A DNA stretch of 64,000 nt, taken from positions 1-64,000 of the forward strand of contig NZ_JADKMA010000015.1 of the NCBI RefSeq assembly GCF_017676365.1, given 5' to 3'. Positions 51,904-60,394 of this stretch are shown in pieces (positions within the stretch are counted from its first letter, which is position 1; every line of letters begins with the position of its first letter). The position numbers and the translations under genes are program-made. Below the pieces are notes generated by a model. That model saw nothing but the letters and a program-made list of their open reading frames with translations. It did no database searches and was not told the DNA's origin. Source of the DNA: Streptomyces oryzae. GTDB taxonomy: Bacteria > Actinomycetota > Actinomycetes > Streptomycetales > Streptomycetaceae.

Positions 51904-52041
51904 TCAGGACGAGGAGCCGTCGCCTGGGCTCTTGATGACCTCGTCGATGTAGAAGCGGGCTCCGAGGTACCCGATGTAGACCGTCACAACGATCACTACG
52001 GCCGGTACGGCGTACATGAGAGCGGTGAAGAGGGCCGACAT
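51904..52041 (-). CDS. Small single-helix membrane protein, symporter partner
   Basis: A 45-residue ORF: MSALFTALMYAVPAVVIVVT, then VYIGYLGARFYIDEVIKSPG and a short DGSSS tail. One membrane helix is predicted with a cytosolic basic/acidic end. It lies 65 bp after the symporter gene and 46 bp before the DadA-like gene, so it is part of that operon. The GGGAG before its ATG (gggagacgcc) supports translation. Probably an accessory subunit of the symporter. Confidence 0.72.
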   Translation of the reverse strand: MSALFTALMYAVPAVVIVVTVYIGYLGARFYIDEVIKSPGDGSSS

Positions 52042-52106
52042 GGCGTCTCCCTAGTGCTGGCTGGCTTCCGGTGGTGTCTGGTGCTGGCTCGATCCATGGA
52101 CGGGCG

Positions 52107-53534
52107 CTAGTTCTCGGCGGTGACGGCGGCGGACGGTACGGGCGGCTCGCCCTCAGGTGTGCGGCGCCCGCCTGTGAGCAGCGAGGTGACGACGAAGGCC
52201 AGCAGGTTGGTGGTCACGCCGGCGACCAGCCCGGTGACGCCGTACGGCTCGTCCAGCACCCATGTCCACACCGCCATCACCGTGCCGCCCGCCGCCATGG
52301 CCGCCAGCCCCGCGGCCTTGTTGCGCGACTTGAACAGCACGGCGGCCAGCAGCGGGATGATCACCGTCGGGGCCCAGACGCCGTACGCGTACAGCAGCGC
52401 GTCCACGATCGACGGAACGCTCACGGCGAAGGCGATGGCCACCACCCCGACCAGGACGCTGAGCGCCCGCTCCAGCCAGACCCGCCGCGCCGCGCTCACC
52501 TCGGGATTGATGAACGGCTGGTAGATGTCCTTGACGAAGATCACCGCTATGGAATTCAGATAGGAACTCGCGGTGGACATCACGACCGCGAGCAGCGCGG
52601 CGATCACCAGGCCGACCAGACCGGCCGGGATCAGCCGCATCACCACGGTCGGCAGTACCAGGTCGGGACTGATGCCGGGATACAGCACCCGGGCGACGAT
52701 GCCGATCGAGGCCGTCACGAAGAAGAAAAAGAACGAGAAGATGCCGGCAAGCACCATCCCGCGCCTGGCGTTACGGGCGTCCGGAGTCGAAAACGCGCGC
52801 TGTGCGTAGGGCGGCACCAGCGTTTCGCCGAGCAGGAAAGCCAGAAAGAGACCGAGGAAAGCGCCGATCGTCCAGCCGCCGGTGAGCGACAGATGCGCGT
52901 CCGGCACCGCCGCGAGCACATGGCCCGGACCTCCCGCCTTGCCGAGCGCCAGAAGCAGTGTGACGGGAATGAAGACGCCCAGGAATACGAACTGGAGCAT
53001 GTCGGTCTGGACGACCGCCCAGGCTCCGCCGAAGCTGGAGTACAGGACGACGACCGCCATTCCGATGACGATGGACGGCACCGGGGGCAGCCCGAGGGTC
53101 GCGTCGACGATCGTTCCGATGGCCAGCGCCTGGGCGCCGAGCACCCCCGCGCACAGGCCCAGCGAAACCAGACCGGTGAGCAGCCTGCTGGCGCGGCCGT
53201 AGTGGTGCTCCATGACATCGCCGACGGTGTGGGCACCCATGTAGCGCTTGAGCCGCGGTGCGACGAACAGCCCGACGAGCACGGTCTGCACGCTGAAGGC
53301 GAAGAAGGCGAACATATAGGCGTAGCCGTCGCGGAACACGGCTCCGGAGTTGCCGAGTGAAGCGCCGCCACCGAGGAAAGCTGCCGCGAGGCTGCCGAAG
53401 AAGACGGGCCAGATGATTCTGTTTCCCGCCACGGCGAAATCGTCGGTCGTCTTGACGCGTCGGATCGTCTGCACACCGATGATGATCAGGAGCGCGAAAT
53501 ATACGGCCAGCATCGCCCAGTCGAGTAGTGACAC
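52107..53534 (-). CDS. Sodium:solute symporter family protein
   Basis: A 475-residue SSS-family transporter with 13 hydrophobic segments. VYFALLIIIGVQTIRRVKTTDDFAVAGN and SLAAAFLGGGASLGNSGAVFRDGYAYM fit the TM1/TM2 core; SYLNSIAVIFVKDIYQPFI is the conserved TM9-like motif. Substrates in this family include amino acids, sugars and short acids; context with a DadA-like oxidase favours an amino acid or amine. Divergent from the CdaR-type regulator. Confidence 0.93.
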   Translation of the reverse strand: MSLLDWAMLAVYFALLIIIGVQTIRRVKTTDDFAVAGNRIIWPVFFGSLAAAFLGGGASLGNSGAVFRDGYAYMFAFFAFSVQTVLVGLFVAPRLKRYMGAHTVGDVMEHHYGRASRLLTGLVSLGLCAGVLGAQALAIGTIVDATLGLPPVPSIVIGMAVVVLYSSFGGAWAVVQTDMLQFVFLGVFIPVTLLLALGKAGGPGHVLAAVPDAHLSLTGGWTIGAFLGLFLAFLLGETLVPPYAQRAFSTPDARNARRGMVLAGIFSFFFFFVTASIGIVARVLYPGISPDLVLPTVVMRLIPAGLVGLVIAALLAVVMSTASSYLNSIAVIFVKDIYQPFINPEVSAARRVWLERALSVLVGVVAIAFAVSVPSIVDALLYAYGVWAPTVIIPLLAAVLFKSRNKAAGLAAMAAGGTVMAVWTWVLDEPYGVTGLVAGVTTNLLAFVVTSLLTGGRRTPEGEPPVPSAAVTAEN

Positions 53535-53555
53535 GAGACCTCCCTTTTCGGGGGT

Positions 53556-53569
53556 GTGAAGTGCTTCAC
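53556..53569. promoter_or_regulatory. GTGAAG-N2-CTTCAC palindrome in the symporter-CdaR divergent promoter
   Basis: gtgaagtgcttcac has perfect 6-bp arms and lies 22 bp upstream of the symporter ATG and 109 bp upstream of the regulator GTG. Candidate operator for the CdaR-type regulator. Confidence 0.45.
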
Positions 53570-53677
53570 GCTAGGCGCGGCAAGGCCGAAAAGTCATTGT
53601 TTCTTCTGCCCAGCCCGCATAGCCATTTCCGCGCCCCGTCTGTATGTTCCGTACAGGACGCATCCGCGGAGGCAGCC

Positions 53678-54871
53678 GTGCTCAGTCAACCCCTCGCCCA
53701 GGAGATCGCCCGCGAGACAAGCGAGATCATCGGTTTCAACGTCGTGGTGACGGACCAGGACGGCATCATCATCGGCAGCGGTGACCCCACCCGCGTCGGC
53801 ACGTTCCACGAGGCCTCGATGGACGTCATCCGGACACTCGCCCCCGCCACGCACGGCGCCGAGCAGGCCGGCCGGCTCACGGGCGTCAAACCGGGGGTCA
53901 CCCTGCCGCTCCTGCTCGACGGGGACGTCATGGGAACCGTCGGCATCACCGGAGCGCCCAGGACCGTCCGTAGGTTCGGCCTGATGGTGCGGCGGCAGAC
54001 CGAGATCCTCCTGCGCGAGGCACAGGTGCTGCGCTCCCAGATGGTGCGTGAGAAGGCGGTCGCCGACCTGCTGCGCGACCTGGTCCACTACGACCCCGAT
54101 GTCGTCGAGGCCGAGGTCCTCGTCACGGCCGCCCGCGAGCTCGGCTTCGACCTCACATCCACCCGGGTCGCCGCAGTAGTAGAGGCCGAGCAGCCGTCGG
54201 ACTGCCCCCACTCGGAGGTCGTCCGGCTGCTGCGCACAGTCTTCCGCGACAGCCAGGACGTCGTCGGCGCCACCGGCCACGCGCGGTTCGTGGTGCTGCA
54301 CCGTATCCCCCGCAACACACCTGCGCAGGACACGGCAGCCGCCGCCCTCGACCTGGGCGCACGCGCACGCAAGGCCCTCCACGCGCACTACGGCGTCGAC
54401 GCGCGGATCGGCATCGGCGACCCGGCCTCGTCGGTCGCCGGAATCCACGAGTCGTGCCAGGGCGCTCTCACCGCCGTACGGCTCGGCTCCGGACTGCCGA
54501 GCAGGGTCACCGCGCGGTTGCACCAGGGACCCGACGGCCGCGTGCACCATATTTCGCACTTCCGGCTGTACGAACTGCTCTCGGCGGCAGGGCACCGAGC
54601 CCGTGACACCCTCCTGGCCACTGTCGCCGGTCCGCTGCGGAGGCAGGACGACTGGCCGGCGCTGCGAGAGACCCTGATCGCCTGGTGCGAGACCGGATTT
54701 CGCCTCGTCCAGGCCGCGGAGGCTCTGCGCATCCACCGCAACACGCTGGTCTACCGGCTGGAGAAGATCGCCCGGATCACCGGCCGGCCCACCCGCCACC
54801 ACCAGTACTACCTGGCCCTGTATCTGGCCTGCCTGATCGACGAGATGGCGCCACCCGCCGACCAGGGCTGA
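53678..54871 (+). CDS. CdaR/PucR-type transcriptional regulator
   Basis: A 397-residue regulator with an N-terminal sugar-diacid recognition domain (LAQEIARETSEIIGFNVVVTDQDGIIIGSGDPTRVGTFHEASMDVI), a GGDEF-like middle and the C-terminal PucR helix-turn-helix (CETGFRLVQAAEALRIHRNTLVYRLEKIARITG). GTG 53678 has GGAGG upstream. Family members are activators responding to glycerate, glucarate or related acids. Divergent from the symporter-small protein-DadA operon, which it probably activates. Confidence 0.93.
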   Translation: MLSQPLAQEIARETSEIIGFNVVVTDQDGIIIGSGDPTRVGTFHEASMDVIRTLAPATHGAEQAGRLTGVKPGVTLPLLLDGDVMGTVGITGAPRTVRRFGLMVRRQTEILLREAQVLRSQMVREKAVADLLRDLVHYDPDVVEAEVLVTAARELGFDLTSTRVAAVVEAEQPSDCPHSEVVRLLRTVFRDSQDVVGATGHARFVVLHRIPRNTPAQDTAAAALDLGARARKALHAHYGVDARIGIGDPASSVAGIHESCQGALTAVRLGSGLPSRVTARLHQGPDGRVHHISHFRLYELLSAAGHRARDTLLATVAGPLRRQDDWPALRETLIAWCETGFRLVQAAEALRIHRNTLVYRLEKIARITGRPTRHHQYYLALYLACLIDEMAPPADQG

Positions 54872-54985
54872 CCCCCCGGCCGGCGGCCAACAACGGCGAG
54901 CGGGACCGGTCCTGACGGGACCGGCCCTGCTCGACCTGTGCGTTCCGCTGCCGACAGCAGAGTGCCGCCGACCACGCCCTGGGTG

Positions 54986-55250
54986 ACGGCCCATCAAAAT
55001 CAACCAGCGCAAATCCACCAACCGGAATCCCCGACCGGATTCAACCATCCCGCCGCACAGCGCTGACCTGCACAAACGCAAGTCGCACGCCCCGAACCAC
55101 CCTTGTTTTGATGTCCCGGAGGAACTCCAACCACATCCGCAGGCGAGAAACCGCCCGACCTGCATCAAAGCAAGTAAAAGGGCGCCCGCCCCAACAACTC
55201 ACACGTTGAAGCGGAACGTCGACCGCAGCACTGTCACCTGCGGAAACGGT
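54986..55250 (+). repeat. Dispersed repeat, copy C
   Basis: gacggcccatcaaaatcaac, then ccagcgcaaatccaccaacc, ctgacctgcacaaacgcaag, ctgcatcaaagcaagtaaaa, gttgaagcggaacgtcgacc to cacctgcggaaac. Same order and strand as copies A, B and D. Confidence 0.85.
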
Positions 55251-55884
55251 GTATCTCGACCTCACATCCTGCACGGATCCAGCACACTGGCGGTTCATGT
55301 AGCGCGCCCCGCATGACCAGCTCCGTTGCATACGCATGAGCCACTCGGTCAAGTGTCGATGTTCCTGCCCCCACGTTGCTCTCCACTTCAAGTGCCGGAT
55401 CTTCGCCTCTGGCGGGCACCATCCCCGATGTGCAATGCGATCACCAGGATGAAGGTCGATCGACGTGCAGCAGGTCCAGCGACAACCTCCACACAGAACT
55501 GATCGTGCTCTTCGTCGCGGGCACGTGAGGGGCTGCGCGCTCTGGGCGGAACGGATGGGGCTTCGTGGCCCAACTCGCTGTCATTCAGCGACGTTTCTCA
55601 TGTATAGTCCAGCCCCAACTGGCAAACATCGGACTTCTACTCCTGTAGACACGTCCTCAACAGCCATCGGAGCTTTTCCATGCCTTTCCGCGCGTTCCGC
55701 TGTCGCCAAGCAGCGACGGACTCCCCCGTGCCGCACCGCACAGCACGCTGGGACTGGGCAGTCTCCACGGCGTCGTCGGCCAGTTCCGACCGCACGGTCT
55801 AACGCTCAGACCGCCCACTGATGGGCTGCGACGAGCCTGGCCACGCGCCTAGTCTGGGTTCGGCGCAGCGCCGAAAGGACTGCC
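55251..55884. other. Stretch between repeat copy C and the DUF2075 locus
   Basis: No gene is supported. A 62-codon minus frame at 55234-55422 (ALEVESNVGAGTSTLDRVAH) reads partly into repeat C and lacks a family. The 55590-55700 part is AT-rich for this genome (catgtatagtccagc) and may carry a promoter of the next genes. Confidence 0.5.
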
Positions 55885-56085
55885 TTGCTCTCCGACCCCC
55901 TTTTCATTGCTGCCTCCATCACCGCCCTCACGCTGGTCACTTGCTGCGTGGCCATCTGTGTCACCACGTGCCGGATCGTCAATGCGGCTCTTCGGGGCAG
56001 CCGCTCCGCCGACCGCCCCGAGATCATCCGAGAACTCGCCAGGATCTTCCGCCACCTCCTGACATCGTGGTGGCGACGAAAGTAA
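55885..56085 (+). CDS. Small membrane protein next to DUF2075 gene
   Basis: A 66-residue protein from TTG 55885 with GAAAGGA upstream: one long hydrophobic segment (PLFIAASITALTLVTCCVAICVTTCRIV), then a basic C-terminus (RELARIFRHLLTSWWRRK). Family not recognised. It lies just upstream of the helicase-nuclease gene on the same strand. Confidence 0.5.
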   Translation: MLSDPLFIAASITALTLVTCCVAICVTTCRIVNAALRGSRSADRPEIIRELARIFRHLLTSWWRRK

Positions 56086-56151
56086 ATCGCTGTACCCAGT
56101 CTCACCCTGGCTGCCGAAGCACGCTGTGCATACGGCCTCCCGGCGAGCAAA

Positions 56152-58158
56152 GTGGAAGCACTTACGGAGATAAGGTTGAGCAGGTCTTCTGACAGCTTCA
56201 TCCGGACGCACTCCCCCCGAAGTGGAAGCTCAGAAGTCCCTCCGAACTCGCCCACGACCCTGAACGCCGCCTGGGGGCACTCCTTGCTGTTCCATGCACC
56301 TGCACACGAAGTGGCCGCCAATGCCCGCGACGGTTCGCTGCTATTTCTCTTGCATGAGCGATTCGTCCACGCGTACGGCTACGAGCCCGGCGTATCTGAG
56401 ACACGCTTCTGGGAGCGGGGCATCCCGGTTCTTTCCAGCGTGCTGCTGCATGCCGGGCTCGGGAAGGTCGACATGATGATCGAGTATGGGCTGCCGCGCA
56501 CTTCCAAGCGAGCCGATGTGATACTTGCCGGGGTGCATCCGGAGAGCGGACAGCCCTCATACGTCGTCATTGAGTTGAAGCAATGGAGCAGCGCGGAGCC
56601 GGAGGACGAGGAATCACTGCTGTGCCGGGTCGATTCGTTCCCCCGACCCGTGCTCAACCCGATCGAGCAGGTCCGCCGCTATTGCGACTACCTGGTGTCT
56701 TTCAACGAGGCGCTCGCTGAACACCCAGATCGGGTATCGGGTGCAGCCTATCTGTACAACGCAACCGAGTTCGGCATCGCCGGCTTGTACAGACGGAGGC
56801 AGAGCACGCACGGAAGACTGTTCAGCGCGGAGCGCAGCAGAGACTTCATAGCCTTCCTGACGGACTACCTGGCGCCCGAGGCGGGGGCAGCGGCGGCCGA
56901 CGAGTTGCTCACCGGGAAGATCCGCCCCTCGAAGCAGCTCATGGCGGTCGCCGCCGATGAGGTCCGCCAGCGAGAACAATTCGTGCTCCTCGACGAGCAG
57001 CGCATCGCCTACCAGCAAGTACTACATGCGGTCCGAAGAACACAGCGTTCGGGCCAGAAAGAGGTAGTGATCGTCACAGGGGGCCCGGGGACCGGCAAGA
57101 GCGCTATCGCGCTGGCTCTTCTCGGCGAGTTCCACCGGCGTGGCCTCGCTGCGCTGCATGCCACAGGCTCGGCTTCGTTTACGAGAGCCATGCGTAAGCT
57201 GGCTGGCGCACGCAGCCGCGAAGTGCAGGGCCTCTTCACTTTCTTCAACAGCTTCATCAACGCCGAGCGGAACAGTGTTGATGTCTTGATCTGCGATGAA
57301 GCACACCGCATCCGCGAAACATCCGCGAATCGCTACACCCCGGCTTCTCAGCGCACCGGAAGACCGCAGGTGGAGGAGCTCATCGATACGGCGCGGGTTT
57401 CCGTCTTCCTGCTCGACGAGCTCCAGGCTGTACGTCCTGGTGAGCTAGGAACCATCGAGATGATCCGGACAGTTACCGAGGCCAAGGGGATCAATTGCCG
57501 GGTCGTGCCTCTGGACGGCAACTTCCGGAGCGGTGGCAGTGACGCATATCTACGTTGGGTGACGCAACTACTCGACCCGCCGAAATACGGACCAGCACCA
57601 TGGGAACGTGACGGGCTCATGGAACTCCGAACCGCCGACTCTCCCCAGGAGTTGGAAGTGTTCCTCAACAAACAGCGTTCCCACGGCTTCAGCGCGCGCA
57701 TAACGGCTGGCTTCTGCTGGCCGTGGTCGAACGCCAAGCCGGGAGAGCCCCTGCCAAAGGATGTAGTGATCGGCGACTGGGCTCGTCCCTGGAGCGTCAA
57801 GGGCGACCGGTCCGTAATGGGCGCTCCGCCCGCCGCGCTATGGGCTACCGACCCAGCCGGTTTCGGTCAGGTCGGCTGCATCTACACTGCGCAGGGCTTC
57901 GAGTACGACTGGAGCGGCGTAATCCTAGGGCCAGACCTGGTGTGGCGCGACGGTGCATGGATCATCAACCGTACGGCGTCAAGGGACCCTTCCCTCAGGA
58001 AGGTCACCTCGGACTCTGACGTACGGCAGCTGATCCTCAACACTTACAAGGTGCTTATGACCCGCGGCAGTGTCGGCACCGTTGTCTATTCCGTCGACCC
58101 CGGTACCCGGGTCAAGCTGCGCGAACTCATCGGGGCGCCGGTCGTTGAAGCCGTTTAG
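56152..58158 (+). CDS. PD-(D/E)XK nuclease-like / DUF2075 (SF1) helicase protein
   Basis: A 668-residue protein. The N-terminal 250 residues hold a PD-(D/E)XK-like core: D107 in GKVDMMIEYG, Asp122 (ADVILAG), Glu141 and Lys143 (VVIELKQWS). The DUF2075 helicase-like part has Walker A GGPGTGKS at 310-317, DEAH at 382-385 (LICDEAHRI), VFLLDELQAVRPGE, LDGNFRSGGS and the end IYTAQGFEYDWSGVILGPD and LMTRGSVGTVVYSVD. The start may be GTG 56152 or TTG 56176 (GGAG upstream). Family members occur in defence islands; nuclease plus helicase suggests nucleic-acid degradation (inference). Confidence 0.88.
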   Translation: MEALTEIRLSRSSDSFIRTHSPRSGSSEVPPNSPTTLNAAWGHSLLFHAPAHEVAANARDGSLLFLLHERFVHAYGYEPGVSETRFWERGIPVLSSVLLHAGLGKVDMMIEYGLPRTSKRADVILAGVHPESGQPSYVVIELKQWSSAEPEDEESLLCRVDSFPRPVLNPIEQVRRYCDYLVSFNEALAEHPDRVSGAAYLYNATEFGIAGLYRRRQSTHGRLFSAERSRDFIAFLTDYLAPEAGAAAADELLTGKIRPSKQLMAVAADEVRQREQFVLLDEQRIAYQQVLHAVRRTQRSGQKEVVIVTGGPGTGKSAIALALLGEFHRRGLAALHATGSASFTRAMRKLAGARSREVQGLFTFFNSFINAERNSVDVLICDEAHRIRETSANRYTPASQRTGRPQVEELIDTARVSVFLLDELQAVRPGELGTIEMIRTVTEAKGINCRVVPLDGNFRSGGSDAYLRWVTQLLDPPKYGPAPWERDGLMELRTADSPQELEVFLNKQRSHGFSARITAGFCWPWSNAKPGEPLPKDVVIGDWARPWSVKGDRSVMGAPPAALWATDPAGFGQVGCIYTAQGFEYDWSGVILGPDLVWRDGAWIINRTASRDPSLRKVTSDSDVRQLILNTYKVLMTRGSVGTVVYSVDPGTRVKLRELIGAPVVEAV

Positions 58159-58164
58159 CCCCTC

Positions 58165-58395
58165 CCTCGCCTCGCTGCATCAGGCTGCGGTGCGTTCATC
58201 GCTGGAGGTGTAGGTCCGCTGAAGTAGACCCACTCGTCGAGGGGGTGCGGTGGGAAACGTTCGGCCTTGCCGTTGGCCGGCGGGCGGTCGGGCCAGATGC
58301 GCTTGGGGACGATGCCCTTCGCGGCTGCCGTCCGGGTGAAGAGCTTGGCTGTGCAGCAGACGCCTTGGCCGGTTTCTTGGCGAACGTGCGCCGAC
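58165..58395 (-). mobile_element. IS481-family transposase, C-terminal remnant
   Basis: Minus frame encodes GVCCTAKLFTRTAAAKGIVP, then KRIWPDRPPANGKAERF, where NGKAERF is the Glu region, then LDEWVYF; a shifted frame continues RTYTSSDERTAA. These match the end of IS481 transposases. Several substitutions and a frameshift show decay. It adjoins repeat copy D. Confidence 0.75.
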
Positions 58396-58424
58396 CGATT
58401 TCCTGATTGGGCGTCAGGTCGAGT

Positions 58425-58670
58425 CAGCGCAAATCCAGCAACCGGAAACCCCGACCAGATTCAACTATCCCGCCACATAGCGCTGACCTGCACAAACGCA
58501 AGCTCCCCGCCCGGAACCACCCCCATTGGATGTTCTGGCGGAACTCCACCACATCCGCAGGCGAGAAACCGCCTGACCTGCATCAAAGCAAGTAAAAGGG
58601 CGCCCGCTCGAACAACTCACACGTTGAACCGGAACTCCACCACAAGGCCGTGACCTGCGGAAATGCAGGC
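58425..58670 (+). repeat. Dispersed repeat, copy D
   Basis: Starts gtcgagtcagcgcaaatcca, ends gtgacctgcggaaatgcagg. The IS481 fragment preceding it is also present before copy B, so B and D share a longer block. Confidence 0.85.
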
Positions 58671-59000
58671 GCATCCCAGCACCATCCCAGCACGGGATGC
58701 GCGACAAAGTACAAGAACACCGAAGATCGCCAACGCTACCCGGAAGCGCCCGCACACGCCTGAAGTCTGCGGAACTTCTACGAGCGCCACATCAGGCTCG
58801 TGCCACCGCACCGAACCTCGCAGAGCAGCACAGCGCTCGCGCTCACTCGCGGTCTCCCCGGACGTCAGCGGCCAGCTCCGACGCCTGGCCGCCGCCCAGA
58901 ATGCACGTCCAGACCTCGAGGCCGGCGCGAGCGTCCACAGATCCCGTATACCCCCGGTTTGGCGGGGCATAGTCAGAAGCTTCCGCGCTGTCGCAGGTCA

Positions 59001-59073
59001 GCCTGCATAGCTCAGCGAGTGGAGCAGGCGCCTTCTAAGCGCTTGGCGGCAGGTTCGAGTCCTGCCGGTGGCG
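59001..59073 (+). tRNA. tRNA-Arg(TCT)-like gene, weak acceptor stem
   Basis: 73 nt with the D-arm gctc/gagc, anticodon loop cttctaa (anticodon TCT) on a 5-bp stem ending in a G-U pair (ggcgc/gcgct), T-arm gcagg-ttcgagt-cctgc and discriminator G. The acceptor arms gcctgca and cggtggc pair at only four of seven positions (mismatches at 4-69, 5-68 and 7-66). CCC rather than CCA follows. Either a decayed copy, a 3' end replaced by recombination, or a real divergent tRNA. Confidence 0.55.
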
Positions 59074-59200
59074 CCCAAACATGGCTGGTCAGGGCTCCCT
59101 CGGACCGCCAGCGGAGAAACGGTGCGCGCGGTACTGCGCCGTTCGTTCAGAGCGTTGGATTCCGTGCTCCAGAGAGGGGCAACGTGGATCAGCTCGGCAT

Positions 59201-60394
59201 TCAGCTGGCCGAGGTGAGACGCGCCAGGCCCCCCTTCTCCAGCTCGTGCACCACCAGCTCCTCCATCACGTGTCGCTCCCTGGCGGAGGCGTAGGCGAGG
59301 TCGTGCAGGGCAGCAGCACGCCTGGCGAAGTCCCGCCTCACCGCATCGGTCGGCCAGGGGATCTTGTAACGGGAAAAGTCCTTGCGCCTCATCGCGCGGG
59401 TCTGCTCACCCTGCGTAACGGACGTCAACTCCCGCCTCCAGTAACGCAGCGAGTGCAACAACCACATCCGATCGACCTCGGACTCTGTGTAAATCGCGAG
59501 CGTCCGCCGACCTGGCACTACCGGGGTAGTAGTGAGCACGGTCCGCACCTCCCCGGGACGGGGCGCGATCAAGAGGCTGCCGGACGGGCATACAACCTCC
59601 GCTTGCGCCACGGTGCGTGAAGTCACTGCACCCAGATGTACTGTCTTGCAGTTCAGTACTTCGCGGGGAGACACCCACGGCATAGCCGACTGCTCGCTGT
59701 CCGGCAGAGACTGTGCCGCACCAGCCGTAACCTGACACACTTCGCCCACTGCACGCTCGGTAGCGGGACCTTGCCCGCACGTCTGCAGCGCCTCCATGAA
59801 ATGCGCATCCGCTAGTTCCGTCGCGCAAGACACAACCCGGGTGTTCAACGCATTCTTGCGCTCAGCAAGCGAGATCAGCGAAAGCAGCCTCTCCCGCACC
59901 GGCGCTGGAGGCACTGGCACGGGAAGTCGGTTGAGTGCCTGCAGAGGCAAGGTCATGTGCTCGGCGTTCGACGAGGACAGCGTGAGATAGCTCTGGCTCT
60001 GCGAGGTCTTCAGCCACCATCGAAGCCACAGATCCCATTGTTGGGCGCGGCCCTCTGGTGTCCAGCGGACGACCGCGAGCGACCTGCCGACATTCCATCC
60101 TGCGTGCTCCTCCCCTGCAACTGCTGCCTCCCCCACACGCCCCACGAGCACGACAAGGAGGTCCCCAGACCTCAGCGTGCTGCGTGGGTGGCGTCTGGCC
60201 ACATCGGGAGGCACAAATGTGAACTCCTGGACGTGCACACCTCCCTCGACGATCTCTGTGGCGCGGATCATCGGGATTCCGCCGGATGCCTTCTGCTGTC
60301 GCGCAATTCCGTAGGCGGCGTACTCGACCCCAGGGAACTCACGCAACTCAACGACGGGCCACGGAGTGGGGACATCATCCGATTCTGTAGTCAT
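59201..60394 (-). CDS. Type I restriction specificity subunit (HsdS-like)
   Basis: A 397-residue protein with two target-recognition domains: PVVELREFPGVEYAAYGIAR...IPMIRATEIVEGGVHV and VGEVCQVTAGAAQSLP...MPWVSPREVLNCKTVHLGAV. They are separated by the conserved helical spacer LPVPVPPAPVRERLLSLISLAERKNAL; the C-terminus repeats the spacer (RRAAALHDLAYASARERHVMEELV). ATG 60394 lies inside the 3' end of the methylase gene. It sets the DNA sequence recognised by the methylase and restriction subunits. Confidence 0.9.
   Translation of the reverse strand: MTTESDDVPTPWPVVELREFPGVEYAAYGIARQQKASGGIPMIRATEIVEGGVHVQEFTFVPPDVARRHPRSTLRSGDLLVVLVGRVGEAAVAGEEHAGWNVGRSLAVVRWTPEGRAQQWDLWLRWWLKTSQSQSYLTLSSSNAEHMTLPLQALNRLPVPVPPAPVRERLLSLISLAERKNALNTRVVSCATELADAHFMEALQTCGQGPATERAVGEVCQVTAGAAQSLPDSEQSAMPWVSPREVLNCKTVHLGAVTSRTVAQAEVVCPSGSLLIAPRPGEVRTVLTTTPVVPGRRTLAIYTESEVDRMWLLHSLRYWRRELTSVTQGEQTRAMRRKDFSRYKIPWPTDAVRRDFARRAAALHDLAYASARERHVMEELVVHELEKGGLARLTSAS

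Noticed and set aside
41640-58670. Similar minus-strand peptides read across the dispersed repeat copies (PFTCFDAGQAVSRLRMW type)
   Set aside because: The peptide similarity is explained by DNA identity. The frame is broken by indels (for example a stop in copy A), and there are no start signals.
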